Below are positions 1 to 11,522 of a stretch of 64,000 nucleotides of DNA, piece after piece. Below the pieces are notes generated by a model that saw only the letters and a list, made by a program, of their open reading frames with translations, was not told the origin of the DNA and searched no databases. Source of the stretch: Medicago truncatula (lineage: Eukaryota; Streptophyta; Magnoliopsida; Fabales; Fabaceae); NCBI RefSeq assembly GCF_003473485.1, contig NC_053044.1, forward strand, positions 49,640,091-49,704,090, read 5' to 3'. Positions within the stretch are counted from its first letter, which is position 1. Each line of letters begins with the position of its first letter. A program made the position numbers and the translations under genes.

Positions 1-69
1 CACTCTCTTACCATGTTCTTTTAACACTAGATTTTTTTCACACCATCTTCCCTAACCATTCTCTCCTCC

Positions 70-397
70 ATGTCTCTCTCACCCACCACCAGCAACTCTT
101 CCTCGTTCCTATTCTATTCACCACTGCTACCCCGCAAAATAAACACAAAGAAGAAGAACCCCATTATCCCAATTCACAGTTACAGCCCCTCCCACGAAGC
201 AACACTCGTTCCTATTCTCAGATGGAAAACATGTGATTGCTGCAATTAAGGTTTGTGCTCTTGCTGAGAAGCTTGATGGGGTTAATCATATGAGCTTGGT
301 TATGGGTTCTTTTGTTGATAAGCTTACTTTTAAGGACATGTTTGTTGTTCTTAAGGATAAAGAAGAAAGAGAACAAGTTCGACATTTAATTCTTTGA
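70..397 (+). pseudogene. PPR protein gene, 5' fragment (broken)
   Basis: From the ATG at 70 the frame gives a Ser/Pro-rich, Lys-containing N-terminus that looks like a plastid transit peptide, but it stops after 'DCCN'. A shift of frame near 225 gives 'GKHVIAAIK', then 'VMGSFVDKLTFKDMFVVLK' and a stop at 395-397. That second part resembles the segment just before the first repeat of chloroplast PPR proteins of the EMB2217/At3g23020 type, where 'GKLSFREMCVVLKEQ' is usual (family resemblance from memory). No PPR repeats follow; the next sequence is AT-rich intergenic DNA. I read it as the first exon end of a PPR gene, frameshifted and cut off, not expressed as a useful protein. Confidence 0.55.
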
Positions 398-1326
398 TTG
401 GATAAAATCACATGCCTCTCTCTTTTCATGTTTTCAATTCAATTTGGTCTCTCTCTCTTTGTTCTGTTTGAAGTGAATTCTATAAATGATGTGTGTGGCT
501 TCACAAATGGATTTTTCGACAGAAGAGTTGCTGGTAGTGGTGGTGGGTGGTGGGTGAGAGAGACATGGAAGAGGGAGAATGGCAAGTGGTGTGGAAAAAA
601 ATTCAATGTTGAGAGTCTATGATAAGACAATGTTCTTTGCTTAATCTAGTGGTTAAAATTGACTCTCCCATGGTGAGAAAGTTTTATCCTTTCCCATGTG
701 AAATGCCACCTACATAATCAGTCTTTAAAACTAGCATTTTCCTTTTTCTTATTACACGCTTGACTATTTGTTACTTTTTATTTTTTCAATTATTTAATTT
801 ATATTTCTCATACCACTGATGAATGATAGTGCTGTAAAATAACTCATAATTTATTTTTTTGTATATAAAATTCATTATACAAATTTTTAATACGTGTAAA
901 ATTGTCAAAACGACTTATAAAATGAGACTAAGGGAGTATTGCCTTATATTTTTAAAAAAGAAATTAAGAGAGCTCAATTAAAGAACCAATCATTCAAGAG
1001 AGCCAACTTTGATCACTGGATTAAACAATTAAATTATACTTATCTAACATACCATCTTCAGATTACCAAAGACCAATTCCCTTGGGTGTCGGAGGGAGAA
1101 GGTTAATATAAAAAAAATGCTAACGAGGGCATTATGACACTCTTTAAAGATATTTAATAGTGAGTTTTTTTAAAAAATTCCTCTGTATTCATAATATTGA
1201 ACTATGTAATTTTGACTTTTTGAATATATATGTTTTAAATTTGATATCCTTAAAGAATGTCTGAAGTATTCGTTGAAAAGACAAAAAAGAATGTGATTGT
1301 AACCTTTAGTAATATAATAGAGTAAT
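398..1326. other. AT-rich intergenic DNA
   Basis: No gene is visible. The short open frames at 398-622 and 439-630 overlap on opposite strands and have no recognisable domain. Confidence 0.6.
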
Positions 1327-1484
1327 GTTAACGAGTGCTTCCGAGACATTTATTAAGGACCATAAGTAGTAAGTATTTATGAAAATGCATGTAGTCAATG
1401 CATCGAAAATCGAATATTTGACTTTCTTAAACAATAATTACTTATTTTGGAATGCTTAAAAACTGTCCGGGGATACTCGTTAAC
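1327..1484. mobile_element. Short foldback MITE-like element
   Basis: GTTAACGAGTGCTTCCGAGACA at the left is matched in inverted orientation by the right end CTGTCCGGGGATACTCGTTAAC, with a few mismatches. The interior is AT-rich and has no frame. I could not assign a target duplication or superfamily. Confidence 0.5.
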
Positions 1485-1562
1485 AAAACCCTTAATAATA
1501 AGAGTCTTGTTAATCAATGCTCTCGAGACACTCTTTTAACATTATAAATTAAATAATTATTA

Positions 1563-3096
1563 CTCCATCCGTTTCACAATACTTGTCACTTTGATGAATT
1601 TACACACATCAAGAAATCAAATAAATTTTGTGTGTTTTTTTCTATAATACCCTTAATGATTTTATTATTTCATTATATTATTTCTCTCTCTACAATAAAT
1701 AAGCAAGAATATTATTGACAAACCAATAATTAATGTTACATTAAATTTTTTTTTTTAAGAATAAAAAATGCAATATATTAATAACAACGGTGAATCCTCT
1801 TTAGCACAAGGTGTGCTCAAGAGGTCGCCCCAAAATTACAATCTGTCTTAGTAGAAATAACAAAAACAAAAATCAATTGATACCCAAATAAAGCAAGGGA
1901 TCCGACCACCATCTTTGAGAACCATAAACAAAATTGACATTGTTAACTTTTAGCCACCACAAAGATGTATATTTAACCTTATCCAACAAGTCTATCATGG
2001 AAGTTTGAACGTTATTGAATAACATGTTTCTTTCGTTCCACAATATCCACACACCCAATAGCCACAGAAGCTACATAAATGAATGTCGAGTCCTCGAAGT
2101 GTTGAATGAAATGATCATGTATATTATAAGGATCGACTCCTGAAATGTCAAGCCAATTCCTTATATGCTGCCATAAAGCACCGAAAATATCACAACGAAT
2201 GAACAAATGAAGTACTGTTTCGTCGTTCCCACACCCCACCGCACAATGATTGGCTGCGGGTTGGATGATACCACGCCATAAAAGATTTGTTTTGTTGGCA
2301 ACCTGTCCCGCAACAACGTCCATGATAGAATAGAGACCTTCAATGGTACCTGCTTATGTCAAACAAGATCTCTCGTTTCATCGCCTGAAGAATCATCCTG
2401 GGTAGTAAGTATTTGGTAAGCTCCGCTCACGGTGTAACCCCCCGCAATGTCAGGGAGCCACTACCACCTGTCAGAAACATCAGTCTGCACAACAAAATTG
2501 TTAAGTAATTGGCGACACTCACCTAACAACTCCTCCTCTCACTCCCACATTGTCTCCTCCAACTCCACGTTGCTCCCCTACCTCCCATCCTAGAGAGAAC
2601 ATTTCAGCGACCGTAATCAACTTATTCAACGATAAGTCAAATGAGCGACTAAACCACCGACACATAGGGACATCGCCTAACCACCTATCATGCCAGAGTA
2701 AGGTATTTGATCCTTCCTCTACCTTCCTAGACACCCTGTCAGCGAACCAACCTCCCTCATCACTCCCTACTCAGTCCCTAATCTTCGCTACCTCCCTCCA
2801 TCAATTAGAAACACTCCGGCCCCCAACCTCCAACCGCTCAGCCTCCTCACCATACCTCGCCACCAATACCCTGTACCACAAACCTCCTTTATCCACCAAC
2901 AACCGCCAACATCACTTTCTTAACAAAGCAAGATTAAATTCCCTAAACTGCCTCACCCCCATTCTCCTTTCGTAAGCAAACATAGTTACAAGCAATACAT
3001 AAAATTTTCCTGTTGCATTGAAACTTAAAAGTGAGACAAATAACGTGAAACAATTTTTTTCCTCTAAAAACGACGAACATTATAAAACGGATGGAA
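1563..3096. mobile_element. Stowaway-like MITE, split by a LINE insertion
   Basis: The left end CTCCATCCGTTTCACAATAC follows a TA at 1561-1562. The right end is the inverted CGGATGGAA before a TA at 3097-3098. The two halves (1563-1745 and 3011-3096) together make a short Stowaway-type element of about 255-270 bp. Between them lies the LINE fragment at 1746-3010. The last base of the right terminus is mutated (A for G). Confidence 0.7.
1746..3010 (-). mobile_element. 5'-truncated LINE (reverse-transcriptase C-terminal end, zf-RVT)
   Basis: Read on the minus strand, pieces give 'LLRKWCWRLLVDKGGLWYRV', then 'SNTLLWHDRWLGDVPMCRWF', then 'VSILSWTLLRDRLPTKQ' and 'WILWNERNMLF'. This is the typical order of the end of plant non-LTR retrotransposon ORF2, including the zinc-binding zf-RVT domain. 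Several stops and frameshifts break it. The T-run at 1746-1756 is the reversed poly(A) tail. Flanks TGTTACATTAAA (1734-1745) and TGTTGCATTGAAA (3011-3023) look like a diverged target duplication. It belongs with the + strand fragment at 61304-62290. Confidence 0.8.
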
Positions 3097-3289
3097 TATT
3101 ATATAAAAATGTCAAACTTTTCGATTTTCAATACAAATGTTTATACTAACTTTCATAAAAATTAATCATTTAAATTCCTTAATAATAATAATAATATAAA
3201 AGTGTCTTGACCATAATAAGCCCAATAATAAATAATAAAGTGTCTTTTCGTAAAAAATAATGATGATAATAAAGTGTCTGATTGGGATT

Positions 3290-3402
3290 TTTCTCTCTTA
3301 CAGTCAAGCTGAAGTTAAATTGCGCTTTTTCTCTCTCTAGTTTTTGGCTCCAACTCAATTCTCCGTCTCTCTTTCTCTCTCCTCCTCCTTCGTACGTTCT
3401 GT
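3290..3402 (+). other. Probable 5' untranslated exon of the PWWP gene
   Basis: A CT-rich leader-like stretch ends at a good donor (TCTGTAAGTG, about 3400). A possible acceptor, TTGGATAG, lies near 4282, just before the ATG at 4299. This would make the tandem repeat at 3500-4270 part of a leader intron. Inferred from splice-like signals only. Confidence 0.4.
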
Positions 3403-3504
3403 AAGTGTTTTCTGTGATATTGTTATCATGCTTTAGATAATTATTATTTAATTTGTTTCTGCATTTCTGTGTTAAATGAAGAAACATGAAACTTTTCTTC
3501 TCTA

Positions 3505-4271
3505 TTCTTTCTTGACAAAAAATTATTCAACATTTTCTTGTTTTCTGGTCATCATTTTGGTTTCTTACCAGAGAATTTTTAGGGTTTCATAGAGGTGGTA
3601 GTTAAAGAAAATGGCATAGAATAATAGAACCTATTAATGTGATTCATGCTATGGTTTCTTCATTTCACGCTATTAGTTAGTTAGATACTACGAAACACGA
3701 ATGCTCCTCGGATTAGGTGTGTCATGGTGTTAGATACATATCGTGTCCGACACTGACACGACACCGATTACATTTAATTTTGTAATTTTTTCAGATTATT
3801 ATTGGTGTCGACGTGTCCGTGTCATCTACTCTGTCTATGTCTGAGTTTCTGTTTCATAAGTCCGGATCTTTGGGTTTTTCTTTCTTGACAAAAAATTATT
3901 CAATATTTTCTTGTTTTCTAGTCATCATTTTGTTTTCTTACAGGATAATTATTAGGGTTTCATAGAGGTGGTAGTTAAAGAAAATTGTATATAATAGAAC
4001 ATATTAATGTGATTCATACTATGGTTTCTTCATTGCATGCTATTAGTAAGTTAGGGACTATGAAGCACAAATACTTCTCGGATTAGGCGTGTCCCGGTGT
4101 CAGATACATATTGTGTCCGGCACTGACACGACACCCATTACATTTAATTATGTGATTTTCTCAAATTATTATTGGTGTCGATGTGTCCGTGTCATATACA
4201 ATGTCCATGTCCGAGTCCGTGCTTCATAAGTTAGGGATGGAATGAAACTAACACTTCGGGATCTTTGGGTT
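3505..4271. repeat. Tandem duplication, about 373-395 bp, two copies
   Basis: The block starting CTTGACAAAAAATTATTCAA at 3511 recurs at 3884, and GGATCTTTGGGTTTT at 3864 recurs at 4259. The copies agree over most of their length. Each contains the GTGTCCGACACTGACACGAC type motif common in dicot repeats. The second copy has about 24 extra bases (near 4233-4256) just before the coding start. Confidence 0.85.
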
Positions 4272-4298
4272 TTCTTGGATAGTGAAAGAGAAGAATTA

Positions 4299-7200
4299 AT
4301 GGAGAGTGGCAAGAATCAGATCACTGAAGCTGGTTCACTTGGACACGGGGATATGATACATGTCAAGCTTCCCGGTGGCTCTTGGTGGCCTGCACAGGTT
4401 TGTGAATTACACGATTCACCTTAAATGATGAAACGCTTGATACACTCTTTGATGTTGATTTGTTGACGATTTAATGTTGTAGGTTGTTAATGATGAGGCA
4501 ATCCTTCAGAGCTTTCAACCTAGAAAGTGTCGCACAGGGGAAGTCCTTGTCCGGATCTATGGAAGCCAAGAATTGTCGGTATTTTATTCCATTTATGTTT
4601 CTTTACAATTTGCACATTAATCTGTACTAACGTGCCCTTTTTGTTTTGCAGCTTGAATGTGAATCCCGTTAGATCCTGTTCTGAGTTTGAGTTGGTAAGT
4701 TGATATTTGGTGACCATTTCAAGTAAACCTAATTTGTGTTGTGTTGTAAATCTAATGGACTTTCCAAGATTTTCTCTGTGCTTATTTTTATATTATGATC
4801 TGTCAGATTCTCAAGAACAATAATGCGGATCTTAGAAAAATACTCGAGGAAGGTCTTCAAAAGGTAACAGTGGCTTCTTTAATTTAGTTGTTGATAATGA
4901 GGCTATAAGGCTATAATATTTATTCTTTTAGGCAGTGAGACGTCTTCAAAATATTGAATTAATTTTGTCTGCTGTTGTATTTTTTAATGGGTGAAGGACC
5001 TTCCTAGCTCAAAGAATAAGCCAGCATCGAAGGCCAAAGGTTAGCGCATTTTTCCTGTTATTCTAATGGTTTTGCATACTCTACGAAGTTCAAATAGCAT
5101 ATCTGTTTTTTTTTCTCTCTCTTTCAAAGGAATATAAATAATGAGAGTGTATTGTGAACAGTTTAAGGGCTTGCGTAACTTTTCCACTTGTTGTTATTGT
5201 TGAATACAGCCTTATAGCGTGTCTGATGAAATCATGATTTGTTCTTCCAGAAGTTCTTTCTCTACTTCGTTATTTTCTCCGTATAGCCTTTACACTGTTG
5301 TTTTTCGTTCCCAGCTGTATATGTAGGCTGTAGCTACCAAGCTTATTAATGCCACTTGATGGTTCTATGTGCTCTTATTAGTCCATTGGAGTCCAATAGA
5401 TGCTTGAGCCATTGGAAGATATAATGTCTCTGATAAGTATCTTCTGTTACTGTATGTTAAGAGGCTTAGTTAGTTTGGTTGATTGGTCAGTTGGCCGGTG
5501 GATTAGTAAGATAGTTAAGCGAAATAAGGCATGTTGCCTGTAAATAGAGAGGAGTGATTAGATAGAGAGACTGTTTTACCATTTGGAAACAGGTGATGGC
5601 CTTTTAGGAATCGGGAGTCGGGAGTCTCTTGAATACCCCTGGAATAGTTTGTAATCTATGTTCTTTCCCTCAATTCAGTAATAATGCCAGTTGGTTTCTA
5701 TCACTAGTATCATAGCAATTCTGATTAGTTTGTAGGAATTGTGTTGTAAAGGTGGCTGCAGAAGAGATGAAAGGGGAGGCCTATTGGTGGCTGATCCAAG
5801 CAAAACTATATTTTTTGGGGAAAGAAGAATGATTGAAGAGATGAAACTATGGTGGGTTGTTTTATACTTTTATTTGCATCGAGAGGACAAGATGTAATTG
5901 GTGGGTTTCTTGGAAGGGGAGTAATCCAAGGTTTGGAGAGTCTTTGACAGGAAGAACAAAGAAAAAATGGGAGAATAGGAGTGCCACCACCTAGGCAATT
6001 AGTTAGGAGATTCTAATAGGGAGTAGCGGAGGCTGGGTATTGGCCATTTGACTAACTCATGTAATCATTATTATGTGTCAGGAACCGTACGGTAGGCCGA
6101 TAGAGAGAAGAGAGAGTGTTCTCTTCTCTCTGCGGAGCTACAACTCTGGGCTTTGTAAGAAATTTTTGCTCTCAGTTTTCAGTATTCCAATGGAATTCAC
6201 ATTCTCTTTTCCATTCATTTTACTCTGCTCTGTCAATTGGTCTGACCTGGCTCTTGTTCAATCCACCTAAAAGGGCTGACAGAGCGACTGCTGTGGAAGT
6301 CTGTTTTGAACGGTTGGAGACCAACATTGAGGCGATGAAGGAAGTCTCCAGGCGGAGATAAGCTGCTCTGTTGCTGTATGTTAAGTGTCTTAGTTAGTTA
6401 TTACGGAATTAGTTAATTGGTCAGTTAAATGGCTTGTTGCCTATAAATAGAGAGGAGTGATTAGAGAGAGGATAATCATGTCATTTGGAAATAGTTCGGG
6501 GGACTTTTAGGCATATGGAATAGTTTGTAATCTTTGCTCTTTCCCTCAATTCGGTAATATACCAGTTGGTTTCTATCAGTCTCACCGTCACACAAGGACG
6601 TCTTTCCGACCAATCTTGACAGATACAGTTGTCAGTCCTTTTCCAGCCTTGCCCACTCTTTCTCCACTAGTTTTATTCTATAGCTCCTAGCAGCTGTTTA
6701 TCCATCATGGTTTATCTTCTATTTCAATCTGCTTCTGTTTTGACATTTGCCATGCGTTCACTATGTTTTGGTACAGTTTCTGTATTGTGTCTGTGGTCTT
6801 GTATATATATGATTACTTTTGGCCTCAAATACCACTGGGTGACTGGGTTTATTTGTCTCAAGGGTAGTAGCTTCAGCTTCAGTGCTGGTTAGAATATTAC
6901 TCCCTCCGTCCCAATTTAACTGAGCCCTTGACTAATTTCACACTTATTAAGAAAAAGTGTATAAGTTAAAGAGAGAGAAAAATGGGTTTGAGTGCCCTTA
7001 TCAACTGTTGGTGCATTCTCTTTATCATAAATGCAAAGTAGAATATATTGAATTGAGAGTGGTGAAAGTAGTATTAATTAGTGTTATAATTGGAAAAAAG
7101 TAATTAATATTGTATTGAAAAGTGAAATGGGTCAATTTTTCTGGGACAATATTTTTCTGAAAATGGCTCAGTTGTTATGGGACGGAGGGAGTAGCTTTTA

Positions 7201-7689
7201 TGTTGTGTTGAATATACATCAGAATGCTAAGTTACTGATTATAATGCTGGATATTAGTTATTTTTAGTGCAGATCACTGATTGATTGTAAATCGATGTGT
7301 AAGTTTCAGCACTTCTGATTAGCCTAACAAACAATTCCTCTCATCATTCTTTTTCAACAGGAATGCCAAGTGAAAAAACTGATAGCAAGTCAAAATCCAA
7401 CAAGAAAGTTGAGGAGCAGACTCCAGCCAAGCGCCAAAAACAAAATAAGGAGTCGAAGGATGGTGATCTTGCTAGCCCAAGCTGTGTAAGTATATGGATT
7501 TGAACCTTTTTAATTCGCGTGTTGGTTGGATCCAGTGACTGACTATATTGTACTCAGGAAACAACAGCCTCTGGAAAGCTCCAAGAGCTGAGTTCTCGGA
7601 GGATAAGAGTGATGCAAAGCCTGGGTCTCGTTGCTCCACTTGGATCACCATTCACCAAAGATAGGCGTAATTGCAACAAAATCCCATGA
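4299..7689 (+). CDS. Small PWWP-domain protein (seven coding exons)
   Basis: Exons with GT-AG borders are 4299-4397, 4483-4574, 4652-4694, 4807-4863, 4997-5039, 7361-7485 and 7558-7689; they join in frame to 196 aa. Residues 12-80 form a PWWP/Tudor-like fold: 'HGDMIHVKLPGGSWWPAQVV' carries the signature (SWWP), followed by 'GEVLVRIYGSQEFLNV' and 'CSEFELILKN'. PWWP domains bind methylated histone tails and DNA, so a chromatin role in the nucleus is likely. The rest is Lys/Ser-rich, ending 'SSRRIRVMQSLGLVAPLGSP'. The intron between 5039 and 7361 is 2.3 kb and holds an LTR retroelement and a Stowaway element, while the others are about 80-130 bp. I took the ATG at 4299; an upstream in-frame ATG (4242) lies in the repeat and leader intron. 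Function beyond the domain is unknown. Confidence 0.8.
5426..6583 (+). mobile_element. Internally deleted LTR retrotransposon in a PWWP-gene intron
   Basis: LTRs lie at 5431-5703 and 6356-6578. They share 'CTGTATGTTAAG', 'ATAGAGAGGAGTGATTAGA', 'GAATAGTTTGTAATCT' and the end 'CCAGTTGGTTTCTATCA'. The 5' LTR starts TG and ends CA; the 3' LTR has AG for TG. A perfect 5-bp target duplication GTCTC stands at 5426-5430 and 6579-6583. Directly after the 5' LTR, CTAGTATCATAGCA resembles the initiator-Met tRNA primer site (TGGTATCAGAGC). The 3' LTR keeps a TATA box (CTATAAATAG), whereas the 5' copy reads CTGTAAATAG. The 652-bp interior has no protease, reverse transcriptase or integrase; weak gag-like stretches ('ERLETNIEAMKEV') remain. 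It cannot move without help. Confidence 0.85.
6900..7191. mobile_element. Stowaway MITE (292 bp)
   Basis: The left end CTCCCTCCGTCCCAATTTAA and the right end TTATGGGACGGAGGGAG are inverted repeats. A TA duplication flanks it at 6898-6899 and 7192-7193. It lies in the same intron of the PWWP gene as the LTR element, about 170 bp before the exon at 7361. Confidence 0.85.
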
Positions 7690-8340
7690 TTACGGGGATG
7701 GAAAATTGTTTGCATGTGAAGAACTTGCGTAAATGCATTCTCTTTTAATAGAACATGCACATGCTCATTTAGTCAAATACCTTGTTAAGGAGTGTTTAAT
7801 CTGCAGTTTCGAAGTTTCTTATTCAAGCACATGGAAGTAATTGTCCATTGGGACAAAAATGCTCAGCAACATTTATGAGTTTAGTTAGGTGGTCTACCAT
7901 TGACTTTTGCATGCTAGTTTCTGATTTCTTAAGTTGGAAGTTTATGGGTTATATGTCTCGTGTGATTTGCGACAACTTTTTACTGCTCTTTTACACCTGC
8001 TAGTGCTTGTTTTGGGGATATGACTCTTATGATTTGCTAAAACTTTTTACTGCATGGTAATCATTATTTTTTGCTTAAATGTCTTTCAGTAAATATCAGT
8101 TTTTGAATCCTGTAAAATAAATTGTTTAGGTTCTTCAAACCAAAATTTTTGTTTTGGTTTTTGTTTTTAATATTTTTTTCACTTTGGAGTTAGACGGTCC
8201 GTGTTTTAAGACTAAAACCAACACAAGGATAAAAACTTAAATCTTTTAAGGACTAAAACTATTTTTTTTACAGCAATTAAAAATATTTTTCTTAGTGTTT
8301 GTAGCAATTAAATAGTTTATAAACATAAGATGTTGGTTTT
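7690..8340. other. 3' flank of the PWWP gene, no further gene
   Basis: This is AT-rich sequence that probably includes the 3' untranslated region of the PWWP gene. I see no coding region. Confidence 0.5.
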
Positions 8341-8346
8341 AGTAGC

Positions 8347-8743
8347 AAATCCAAAAACATAGATGTCGGTTTTAGCAAATCCAATACAGCAATTAAAAAT
8401 ACTCCCTCCGTCCTAAATTGTATGACGTTTTGGGCATTTCACACATATTAAGGAATGTAATTAATATTATGTGGGAAAGAGATATTATGAGTTGTTTTAC
8501 AAAATTATCCTTAATAAATTATATTGGAAAGATAAATGAAAGAATTGAAAAAAGAAAGAGTAATAAATAGTTAAGGATATAATAGGAAAAGTAACATTAA
8601 TGTTTCATTGGTATTCTAAAGTGACATATAATTTAGGATAAATATTTTTTCTAAAGTGACATACAATTTGGGACGGAGGAAGTATTTGTTTTTGGATTGT
8701 AACTTGAAGAGGTTCCAAACCGACATCTATGTTTTTGGATTGT
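8347..8743. mobile_element. Foldback repeat interrupted by a Stowaway MITE
   Basis: AATCCAAAAACATAGATGTCGG at 8348-8369 is found inverted near 8720-8741 (CCGACATCTATGTTTTTGGATT). Between the arms lies a Stowaway element, 8402-8682, with ends CTCCCTCCGTCC and GGGACGGAGGAAG and a TA duplication at 8400-8401 and 8683-8684. The outer limits of the foldback are not clear; AAGAGGTTCCAAA recurs near 8706 and 9118. Confidence 0.75.
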
Positions 8744-8744
8744 A

Positions 8745-10500
8745 ACTAGTCTAAGTTTTTGATTTGGAACCTCTTTTAAGGATAGACACAATTACAGTTT
8801 AATCATTGACAACGTGAAACTTTAAACCCACTATGAGTGAATTATACAACTGATCATATGGGTGTTGAACCAGTAATTATGTTCGTATGTTGTTGGGATT
8901 TGCCTAGTGTTTTACCATTTCTCGAAGAAGATAGTCTTAGTAGGAAGATGCACGCGGAAAGCCCAAAAAGGCATACAATCAACACATGTTTAATGATGTC
9001 TAAATCTCTTCTATTATCACTGATAGTGGAGCGAAGAGAGTAAAACATGTAAGAGTTGGGACTTGGGATCCTCTTCGATTGTTGAATTGTGTCTATCTCT
9101 TTCTTACTATAACTTGAAGAGGTTCCAAAACGAAAGAGAATAGACTAGTATATTGTAAGTAGGAAAAAAAAAAAAAAAAAAACCTGTTTAGAATATTAAA
9201 ATTGAGGGTACCATTTTTCTTAATTTTGGAATATAAATCTGTGTCTACTTTGAGTGTATGGCGAGTTTGGAAAAATTAGGTGACCCTGTCATTTTATGTA
9301 ACTTTTTTAAAAACAACATCTCAATGTAATTCTAACAATCTCACTCTCATTCCATGTATCAAGCAAGAATCCGGTGTCTCAAGTCTTGAATTATTCAACT
9401 GATCTGTTGTTTATGTGTGTGTATGTGGAATTAAGGAAGGAAACATGAGACAGGTATTTTACGATCTTTTTAAATGACGACATGTTCATACTGCTTTAAA
9501 AATGAGGTGAATTGTTTTCAAACTGAATCTTCTTTTATTTGATGTAAAAAGGAAAAGCGGTTATTCTTTTGCCCCTTGAGGAAAAAGCTCAGAATATTGT
9601 ATTTCCGTTCCTTTTCCTTTTTCCTCCTTTTCTTCCTATTAGAGGAAATTAAGCTGAGCAGCTCGAATCCAACACTCCATCATTTTGCTTACTTGGTCTA
9701 ATTTGTTCCATGTTTAAAGAACATCACTTCACTTTCCCAAAACATACATGCAAAACTCCTGTGTAATAAAACCTAGTGAGTTATCAAGTGCACATCACGT
9801 ATTATGTAGAATATGATCTTTTGAAAGCTCATATTTAATTTTATCCTACTCTTACCAACTATCTTATTATATCTATCTTTTTCATATCGTGTCCGTCAAA
9901 GAAGCTATAATTGTTGTATGAAAGAATTTAGACAATTATATAATTCTTACAGTAAAAAACTATCCCACTTTGAGAAATAGAGTTTGAAAAATAATTAAGA
10001 TGAATAATTTTACTCATGTTGTACAACATGAGGTAGTTTAGCTAATAATTCTATATAGTTTTTTGTCAAAAAAATTCTATACAGAGTTTATTGACGATTT
10101 TTTTAAAATATACAAGTTTATAACTTTTGTAGAATGTACAAGTTTATATTTCACCATAATTTCATGTTTTCCTTGATATCCCTTAAAATAAAAAGACGAA
10201 TGACAACATGTTTGACAACTAATTGATAAATATGAAATGACTTGAAAATATATTTTAAATTAATATTTCATTTGTTTTTTTTAAAGGATTCATTTGTTCC
10301 TTATTAATTATCGCTTTTGTAAAAGAAAAAACTATTTACTTGTCATAAGAAAAAAGTACAATACAACATTTGTTATTAATTTGTTATTGTTTCATCAATA
10401 ACTTAAGTATTTATTCTAAATATAGTAGAAATAGCTGAAATAAATTAATGACTAAGGATATTAATGAAATAAAGAAAATAATGGTACCAAAAGTTTCAAA
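8745..10500. other. AT-rich intergenic DNA with an A-run
   Basis: No gene is recognised. An A-run lies near 9163-9181. The opposing short frames near 8837-9048 shadow each other and show no family features. Confidence 0.5.
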
Positions 10501-10528
10501 ATTTATTGGTTGCTTTAATGTATGTAAA

Positions 10529-11480
10529 AACTCGGTCAAATTCGTCTCTGAATTTTGCAAAATATCTATTTAGTTCCTGAATTTTACAGACGTCCATTAA
10601 AATGGTCCCTTCGTCCAAAAGTTCCGTTAGTGATGATGATGTTTCCTCTTGCATGTTGTGTTGTTATGTGCACGTGTCAACAAGGCAGCTACGTGTACAA
10701 GGACTAAATTGATGGAAATGGTAAAAATTCGAGCTTTAACTTTTCAATGTAATTTTTTCTATGTTTCCAATTGAACCCCTATATTACTTGTGTTGTCCTG
10801 GATCGATTTGAGACTTACTGTCATAATTTGAGGACTAATTTGATGGATTTTGTTATAATTTAAGGTCTGATATGATTGATTTTATTTGCAGAGAATTAGT
10901 ACAAGGAGATATGGCATGAGAGGATCAGTGATTTCAAATGACATGCATAAACAAACACCACTGAGGGGTCATACTCCACAAAATTCAACTGCTCCTGGAG
11001 TTATTAGAGTTCCAAATCCAAATTACGGGTCATCCACTTCTACTCAACCCCAATACATGGAGTTTATCCCAACTCCAGGATTTCCAAAAGCATTGATGCA
11101 TGTTTAAATTATATTTTTGGACTAGTTTAATTAATGCTTTTTGGACTTGTTTAGTTTATGTTTTTTTGGATATGTAATCACTTAAGAACATCAAATGATT
11201 TGATGACTTGATGGTTATATAATGTTATTTTTTGGCTATGTAATATCTTATGAACATCAAATATATGACTTATGATGGTATGCAAATGTCTGTTTTTTTA
11301 TAATCAAAGTGTCTGTCTTTTACTTTTTACTTTGTTCAGCAAATGTATGCATCAAAGATCACAATGATATCTGTTGTAAAAATCCAGGACCTATTTGATG
11401 GTATTTTTACTAATTTGAGGATCGATATGATAGATATGTATATAATTCAAGGACCAATTTGATTGAAATTTTTTGACATA
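10529..11480 (+). pseudogene. MULE remnant: possible transposase C-terminal exon
   Basis: After an acceptor (TTTATTTGCAG, ending 10891) an open exon 10892-11107 encodes a Ser/Thr/Pro/Asn-rich tail ('STRRYGMRGSVISNDM' to 'FPKALMHV') and a stop. It has no domain of its own. Upstream, 10529-10880 looks like a MULE end ('GTCAAATTCGTCTCTGAATT', 'AGTTCCTGAATTTTACAGAC'). The motif 'ATTTGAGGACTAATTTGATGG' and variants occur on both sides (about 10825-10870 and 11385-11465). On the opposite strand, convergent to it, lies a broken GRF/membrane-tail gene (11523-11975), the same layout as the intact MULE at 50685-56461. The identity of the tail as transposase is inferred from this layout only. Confidence 0.4.
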
Positions 11481-11522
11481 AATGTTTGATTCATTCATTG
11501 ACAACCTCTTTTCATTACAACA

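Noticed and set aside
2550..2975. 141-residue plus-strand open frame
   Set aside because: It is the antisense of the LINE reverse-transcriptase end on the minus strand.
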